A DNA stretch of 10,223 nucleotides from an uncultured Planctomycetaceae bacterium (GTDB taxonomy: Bacteria; Planctomycetota; Planctomycetia; Pirellulales; Pirellulaceae). Below the pieces are notes generated by a model, which saw nothing but the letters and a program-made list of their open reading frames with translations, made no database searches and was not told where the DNA came from. Position 1 is the stretch's first letter. Every line of letters starts with the position of its first letter. The position numbers and the translations under genes were made by a program. Location: positions 1-10,223 of the forward strand of contig CAIYOB010000289.1 in the NCBI GenBank assembly GCA_903927685.1, read 5' to 3'. Below are positions 6,572 to 10,223 of the stretch, piece after piece.

Positions 6572-6643
6572 TGGCCCGTGGTGTAATTGGCAACACGATG
6601 GATTCTGGCTCCATTGTTCTAGGTTCAAGTCCTAGCGGGCCAG
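6572..6643 (+). tRNA. tRNA-Gln, anticodon CUG
   Basis: The 72-base cloverleaf folds without mismatches. The acceptor stem is TGGCCCG with CGGGCCA, the D arm GTG/CAC carries a TAATTGGCAA loop, the anticodon stem is ATGGA/TCCAT with loop TTCTGGC giving anticodon CTG, the variable loop is TGTT, and the T arm is CTAGG/CCTAG with loop TTCAAGT. The weak U1-A72 first pair and the G discriminator at 6643 are typical glutamine identity elements. The 3' CCA is not encoded (CCT follows), so a nucleotidyltransferase must add it. The gene reads CAG codons and is flanked by its own promoter and terminator. Confidence 0.96.
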
Positions 6644-6657
6644 CCTTGCTTGGCTGA

Positions 6658-6691
6658 GGTCGCCGAAGCTTGCTTCGGCGACCCTTTTTTT
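6658..6691 (+). terminator. Intrinsic terminator of the tRNA-Gln unit
   Basis: GGTCGCCGAAG at 6658-6668 pairs perfectly with CTTCGGCGACC at 6673-6683 across a CTTG tetraloop, giving an 11-bp stem. One C and seven consecutive T residues (6685-6691) follow. This is a strong factor-independent terminator for plus-strand transcription ending 14 bases after the tRNA. On the minus strand no T-run follows the stem, so it should not efficiently stop transcripts from the convergent HEAT-repeat gene. Confidence 0.93.
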
Positions 6692-6715
6692 GCGCCGCCA
6701 GTCGCCTACCACGCC

Positions 6716-8857
6716 CTAGCGTGGCGCGGGCAGCATGATCGTGGCGTTTTCCTCGAACGTGGCTTCGCCCGCCTTGCCGTCCATCCGGTACTGGATCTTC
6801 AGTTGCTTGACGACGCCCCCCGCCGGATCGCCGCCGAAGGCCGCGTTGTAGCCGGACGACGGCAGCGCGATCAAGGGAAAGGCCCGTACATGCTTGCGGA
6901 GGATCGCCGTCACGTCGACTCGCTTCTCGCCCGCCCCGTATTCGGCCTTGACGATCTCGATCTTGACCGGCGCCTGGCCGACCTGGGTCAGCAGTTGCTG
7001 GACGTCCGCCGAACCGCCGATCTTCTGGGCGATCGCCATGGCCGCCGCGGTCGCATCCGCCTTCAGCGCCGGCACTTTGGCCGTTTCGACCGCCAGCCTC
7101 AGCGTGTCGATGCTCGGGTACCGCTCCAGGACCTCCAACACGAGCTTCTTCTCCGCGTCCCGCTTGGCGGTCTGCAACGCGGTGCGACACATCTCGGCCC
7201 GCTGTTCCTCCGGCATCGTGAACTGGCGGGCCAGGCGGATGTACCCGCGCAAGGCCCGCGTCTCGTATTTGGCATCCGTCGCGGTCTTGGCCAGATCCAG
7301 CAGGACCGGAGCCGCGTCGACCGTCATCCACTCGCCGAGCAACCGGCTGGCCGCGTCCTGCAGTTCCGGACTTGGGTCTCGCGCCGCAACCCCGATCGTC
7401 TGCAGGGCCTTGTCGCCGCCCATCGCGCTCAGGATCTCCAACAGGGTGCCCTTGGCAGCGAGGGATGCCGCGGGCAATGCGGCGGCCAGTTTTGCCGCGC
7501 ACGCTTCCCGATCGGGCATGCGAACGCACGCGGCGCGCAGCGCCTGCTGGGCGGCGGACGAGTCCTCGGCGTTCGGCGGGGTCACAACGCGGGTGATCAG
7601 CACCGCGACGTCGTTCAAGCCGACGGTCTCGCCCATGGCGGTCAAGGCGGCGGCGCGAACTTGCGCGTCCGAATCGTCCGCTGCCTTGAGCAGCGCCGCC
7701 ACGGCCTCGATGCGGCGCAGGCCGACCAGTTCGATCAGCAGCAGACGCAGCTTGCCCTCGGCTTGCGGCAAGCGGGCGGCCAAGTCCGCGTTGACGCCTT
7801 CCCCGGGCAGCTCCTCCAAGGCCCCTTTCGCCGCCTGCGCCACGCCTTCGTCGGCGACGCCCGCAACCTCCAGCAGGGTCGGCACACACGAGGCGTCGCC
7901 CAGGCGTTTCAACACGTTCACCGCGGCAATCCGCACGGAATTCGGGCCGCTCTTGGCCGCCTGCAGGACGGCGGGCAGAACCGCCGGGTCGCCGCGATCG
8001 GCCAAGGCGAGCGTCAGCAGGGCTTGCCGCTCCGGCGGCAGCTTGGCCAACTCGGCGACCAACGCCCGGGTGACGTCGCCGCCCGACAGCTCGCGGGCCG
8101 TCGTCAAGCCGATGATGAACCGATCCTGATCGGCCGACTGCAACTGCTCCACCAACAGCGGAACTCCAGCCGCCTGGCGGGCCAGAATCGCTCCACGAGT
8201 GGCTTCGATCACCCGCGGCTTGGGCACCTCGGCCTGACGGACCGCGTCGTACAGCTTGACTGCCTCCTCCGCCTGGCCGGCGGCCAACAGCCGTTCGGCG
8301 CACAGAATGCATCCCTCGGCAACGGCCGAGCGGACGGCGGCCGGCGCCGACGCCAGGGCCGGTTTCAACGCCTCGGTCGCCGCCGCGTTTCCAATCCGTC
8401 CCAACGCGACGGCTGCGGCGGACGCCACGTCGGCGTCGGCAGCTTGCAGCGATTGCGCCAGACCCTCGACCGCCTGGGCATCGCGCCGCACGCCAATCGA
8501 GTTGATGACGCCGATCAGCAAGCGTCCCTTCACTTGGCTCAACGCCTGGCGCAGCGCCTCGTCGGCGGCTGGTCCGGGAATGACCTCCAGGGCAATCCGA
8601 GCCCACGACGCCAGCTGTTCGTCGGCCAGCAACGGGGCCAAGGCCGGCACGGCGTCGGCCGTGCCGTAGACGGCCAGCCGCTTGCAGGTGATCGCCTTGT
8701 CCGCCGCCGGCGCGTTCGAGGCGAGCACCTGGATCAACTGGCGTTCCTGATCCCGGGCCGCATTGGCATCCTCGGCCGCGCGGCCCGTCCGGGCAAACGC
8801 AACGCTGGCCACCACGGCCAGGGCAATGAAGAAATCAGAATATCGACTCTTGAGCAT
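6716..8857 (-). CDS. Exported HEAT-repeat protein with C-terminal DUF3395-like domain
   Basis: This is a 713-residue protein of unknown function. Residues 1-28 form a Sec signal peptide (K3, R5, hydrophobic 9-21, cleavage near A27 or A28 just before an acidic start). From about 35 to 625 it is Ala/Leu-rich and built of paired helices with HEAT-type signatures such as D141-x-D-V-A-S-A-A-A-V-A-L-G-R-I-G156; such solenoids bind other proteins. Residues 631-713 differ: a beta-rich segment with the pattern A-x-Y-G, K-R-V-D-V-T, G-G-D-P-x-G, K-x-L-K-x-x-Y and a final x-L-P. That matches, from memory, the DUF3395 domain known from the C-terminus of eukaryotic DNAJC11 and found in many planctomycete proteins. 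ATG 8857 has an AAGGA at good spacing; the open frame 20 codons further upstream has none and would bury the signal peptide. The gene lies 106 bases downstream of the oxidoreductase and may be co-transcribed with it. The partner and role are not inferable. Confidence 0.87.
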   Translation of the reverse strand: MLKSRYSDFFIALAVVASVAFARTGRAAEDANAARDQERQLIQVLASNAPAADKAITCKRLAVYGTADAVPALAPLLADEQLASWARIALEVIPGPAADEALRQALSQVKGRLLIGVINSIGVRRDAQAVEGLAQSLQAADADVASAAAVALGRIGNAAATEALKPALASAPAAVRSAVAEGCILCAERLLAAGQAEEAVKLYDAVRQAEVPKPRVIEATRGAILARQAAGVPLLVEQLQSADQDRFIIGLTTARELSGGDVTRALVAELAKLPPERQALLTLALADRGDPAVLPAVLQAAKSGPNSVRIAAVNVLKRLGDASCVPTLLEVAGVADEGVAQAAKGALEELPGEGVNADLAARLPQAEGKLRLLLIELVGLRRIEAVAALLKAADDSDAQVRAAALTAMGETVGLNDVAVLITRVVTPPNAEDSSAAQQALRAACVRMPDREACAAKLAAALPAASLAAKGTLLEILSAMGGDKALQTIGVAARDPSPELQDAASRLLGEWMTVDAAPVLLDLAKTATDAKYETRALRGYIRLARQFTMPEEQRAEMCRTALQTAKRDAEKKLVLEVLERYPSIDTLRLAVETAKVPALKADATAAAMAIAQKIGGSADVQQLLTQVGQAPVKIEIVKAEYGAGEKRVDVTAILRKHVRAFPLIALPSSGYNAAFGGDPAGGVVKQLKIQYRMDGKAGEATFEENATIMLPAPR

Positions 8858-8863
8858 GTGGGT

Positions 8864-8870
8864 TGTCCTT
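8864..8870 (-). promoter_or_regulatory. Ribosome binding site fixing the HEAT-protein start
   Basis: On the minus strand this reads AAGGACA, with AAGGA ending about nine bases before ATG 8857. It is the best Shine-Dalgarno sequence in the window and supports 8857 over the more upstream in-frame start at 8917. Confidence 0.65.
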
Positions 8871-8905
8871 GTTGTCGGTAAAGCCGTGATCGGCATTGGT
8901 TCTTG

Positions 8906-8947
8906 GTCAGTTGTCATTTGTCACTGGTCATTTGTCAGTGGTCATTT
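8906..8947. repeat. Heptanucleotide tandem repeat array, GTCANNN x6
   Basis: GTCA recurs at exactly 7-base steps at 8906, 8913, 8920, 8927, 8934 and 8941. The six units are GTCAGTT, GTCATTT, GTCACTG, GTCATTT, GTCAGTG and GTCATTT. Every second unit is identical, so the higher-order unit is 14 bases repeated three times. A degenerate unit follows, then one more GTCA at 8953. On the minus strand it reads as AAATGAC alternating with CASTGAC or AACTGAC. It lies between two minus-strand genes and codes for nothing. Similar short tandem repeats occur between genes in planctomycetes and as STRR elements in cyanobacteria; the function is unknown. Confidence 0.85.
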
Positions 8948-8963
8948 GCGTGGTCAGGCGGGG

Positions 8964-10223
8964 CTAGATCCGCCAGGGTTCGCGGAGTGCTTCGGACCGC
9001 AGGCGGTTGGCTTGTTCGTCGCCGACGAACTCGTGTTTGGCGACGTCGTACTGAAGCTGGCGGCCCAGGAAGATCGCGATATTGGCCGCGTGACAGGTGA
9101 TGTGCGACCAGCAGGCCACGTCGGCGTTGCACAGTGGTTTGCCGCGGGTCTTGACGCAATCGAGGAAATCGCGGACGTGGTAGGTCGCCGGGTAGCCGCC
9201 GATTTCGGCGACCTTGCGGCCGGCCAGCAGCGCGGGGGAGCTGAGCACCAGCTTGCCGCTGTCGCCCGCCTCGACCCAGCCCTCGTCGCCTTCGAACCGC
9301 ACGGGGCACGAGCCCAGGGGCAGCCAGCCGTCGTTGCGAAGCACCAGCTTGACGCCATTGGCATAGCGCGCGGCCAATTGGCCGTTTTCCGGCGGGTTGT
9401 ACTCGACGGGCGCGGTGCCATCGGCGTTGTTGGCCCACTGGCACAGGTCCACGCAGTGCGAGCCCCATTCCAGGACTCCGCCGCCGACCATTCCGCCGCC
9501 CTTCTCGAAATTGAAGCCGTCGAGCAGGGCTCGATTAAACGGCCGCCAGGCCGCGGGGCCCAGGTACAGATCCCAATCGACGTCTTCCTTGGGCGGCTCG
9601 GCTTCCGCCGCGGCCCAGCCGCTGCTGTTGGTGCTCATTCCCGCCGGATGCGCGTAGATCGTCTGCAGCTTGCCCAGCCGGCCGGTCCGAGCCAGTTCGC
9701 AGGCAAAGGCAAAGTGCGGCAGATTCCGCCGCTGGGTGCCGGCCTGGAAGACGCGGCCCGTCCGCCGCATGGTCTCGGCCAGCGCCAGGCTCTGGGCGAT
9801 GTTCTTGGTGCAGGGCTTTTCGCAGTAGATATCCTTGCCGGCTCGGGCGGCCTGGATCGCGGCCGTCGCATGCCAGTTCGGGCCGGTGGCGATCAGCACC
9901 GCGTCGATGTCGGGGCGGTCCAGCAGTTCGCGCATGTCGCGGTAGGTGGCGCAGTCCTGGTTTTCGTACTTGGCGTCCGCCATCCGCTTGACGGCTTCGC
10001 GGCGCGCCGCTTTGACATCGCACACCGCCACAAATTGCACGTCCGGTTCGGGCAGGAAGCAGCCCAGGTCATACGTGCCGCGGTTTCCGATGCCGATCCC
10101 GCCGAGCACGATTCGTTCGCTGGGCGCGACGGCGCCGTCCTTGCCCAGCACGGCGCCGGCGAGCACCTGGGGCATGGCGAACATCGTGCCGGCCTGAATT
10201 GCCGTCTTAAGGAACTGCCGCCG
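8964..10223 (-). CDS. Tat-exported Gfo/Idh/MocA-family oxidoreductase (N-terminus truncated)
   Basis: At least 419 residues are visible and the frame is open at the window end, so only the first few residues are missing. The first visible residues are R-R-Q-F-L-K, a twin-arginine motif, followed by a hydrophobic stretch ending near A-G-A-V-L-G, so the folded enzyme is probably exported with its cofactor. A Rossmann nucleotide-binding loop G-I-G-I-G-N-R-G is at visible residues 42-49, the catalytic-lysine motif E135-K-P137 at 135-137, and the C-terminal-domain motif G254-S-H256-x2-D259 follows. Family members oxidise or isomerise sugars or inositols with NAD(P), and planctomycetes carry many Tat-linked copies used in glycan breakdown. 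The substrate of this one cannot be told. The stop at 8964 is followed by the heptad repeats and then the HEAT-repeat gene on the same strand. The ATG at 10184 is not the true start because it would delete the Tat motif. Confidence 0.93.
   Translation of the reverse strand, partial: RRQFLKTAIQAGTMFAMPQVLAGAVLGKDGAVAPSERIVLGGIGIGNRGTYDLGCFLPEPDVQFVAVCDVKAARREAVKRMADAKYENQDCATYRDMRELLDRPDIDAVLIATGPNWHATAAIQAARAGKDIYCEKPCTKNIAQSLALAETMRRTGRVFQAGTQRRNLPHFAFACELARTGRLGKLQTIYAHPAGMSTNSSGWAAAEAEPPKEDVDWDLYLGPAAWRPFNRALLDGFNFEKGGGMVGGGVLEWGSHCVDLCQWANNADGTAPVEYNPPENGQLAARYANGVKLVLRNDGWLPLGSCPVRFEGDEGWVEAGDSGKLVLSSPALLAGRKVAEIGGYPATYHVRDFLDCVKTRGKPLCNADVACWSHITCHAANIAIFLGRQLQYDVAKHEFVGDEQANRLRSEALREPWRI

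Noticed and set aside
6290..6586. Small plus-strand ORF across the spacer before the tRNA
   Set aside because: It overlaps the phosphatase start antisense, runs into the tRNA gene, has no ribosome binding site and no recognisable motif.
6564..8881. Very long open frames (680 and 743 codons) on both strands overlapping the HEAT-repeat gene
   Set aside because: They are shadows created by high GC third positions. Their translations are rich in Arg, Gln and Gly without any family signature, whereas the minus-strand frame 6716-8857 has a signal peptide, ribosome binding site and HEAT repeats.
8883..8894. Small hairpin GCCG-TGAT-CGGC upstream of the HEAT gene
   Set aside because: A 4-bp stem is expected by chance in sequence of this GC content.
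8906..8956. CRISPR array
   Set aside because: The period is 7 bases with no unique spacers, and there is no leader or cas gene.

Overview
The window is GC-rich, gene-dense bacterial chromosome, most likely from a member of the Planctomycetota (order not determinable here; a Pirellulales-like lineage is my guess). Several families that are typical of that phylum occur together: a leucine-rich-repeat lipoprotein built from exact 24-residue TDAGL repeats, a DUF1080 (3-keto-disaccharide hydrolase-like) secreted protein, a Tat-exported Gfo/Idh/MocA oxidoreductase, a secreted HEAT-repeat protein and an FHA-GAF-SpoIIE phosphatase. I see no plasmid, phage, insertion sequence or CRISPR signature.

Layout from left to right. 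(1) 1-896, plus strand: the tail of a zinc-ribbon protein, followed after 8 bases by the LRR lipoprotein. (2) 912-3288, minus strand: a tight operon in transcription order ubiE, ubiX, ubiA. ubiE and ubiX overlap in an ATGA; ubiX and ubiA are 14 bases apart. These are quinone-tail enzymes: prenyltransferase, the prenyl-FMN synthase that serves a UbiD-type decarboxylase, and the C-methyltransferase. Because planctomycetes normally use menaquinone, and a UbiX/UbiD step is not part of the classical MenA route, the set fits the late steps of the futalosine pathway. The decarboxylase itself is not in the window. (3) 3289-3498: a divergent control region with a perfect 12-bp palindrome carrying TATACT on both strands and a GC-rich inverted repeat. 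(4) 3499-4599, plus strand: the DUF1080 protein. (5) 4606-6351, minus strand: the FHA-GAF-SpoIIE serine phosphatase, convergent with DUF1080 with only 6 bases between the stops. (6) 6536-6691, plus strand: a complete small transcription unit for tRNA-Gln(CUG) with a promoter and a strong intrinsic terminator. (7) 6716-10223, minus strand: a secreted HEAT-repeat protein with a C-terminal DUF3395-like domain and, upstream of it, a Gfo/Idh/MocA oxidoreductase cut by the window end but showing its twin-arginine motif. An array of exact 7-bp tandem repeats lies between these two genes.

The operon at 912-3288 is the only group of genes with a clear shared pathway. The other genes look like independent units of envelope, carbohydrate and signalling function. 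I did not find convincing evidence for a new multi-gene system. The items most worth a second look are the heptad repeat array, the HEAT/DUF3395 fusion, the structured divergent promoter region and the enlarged UbiX.
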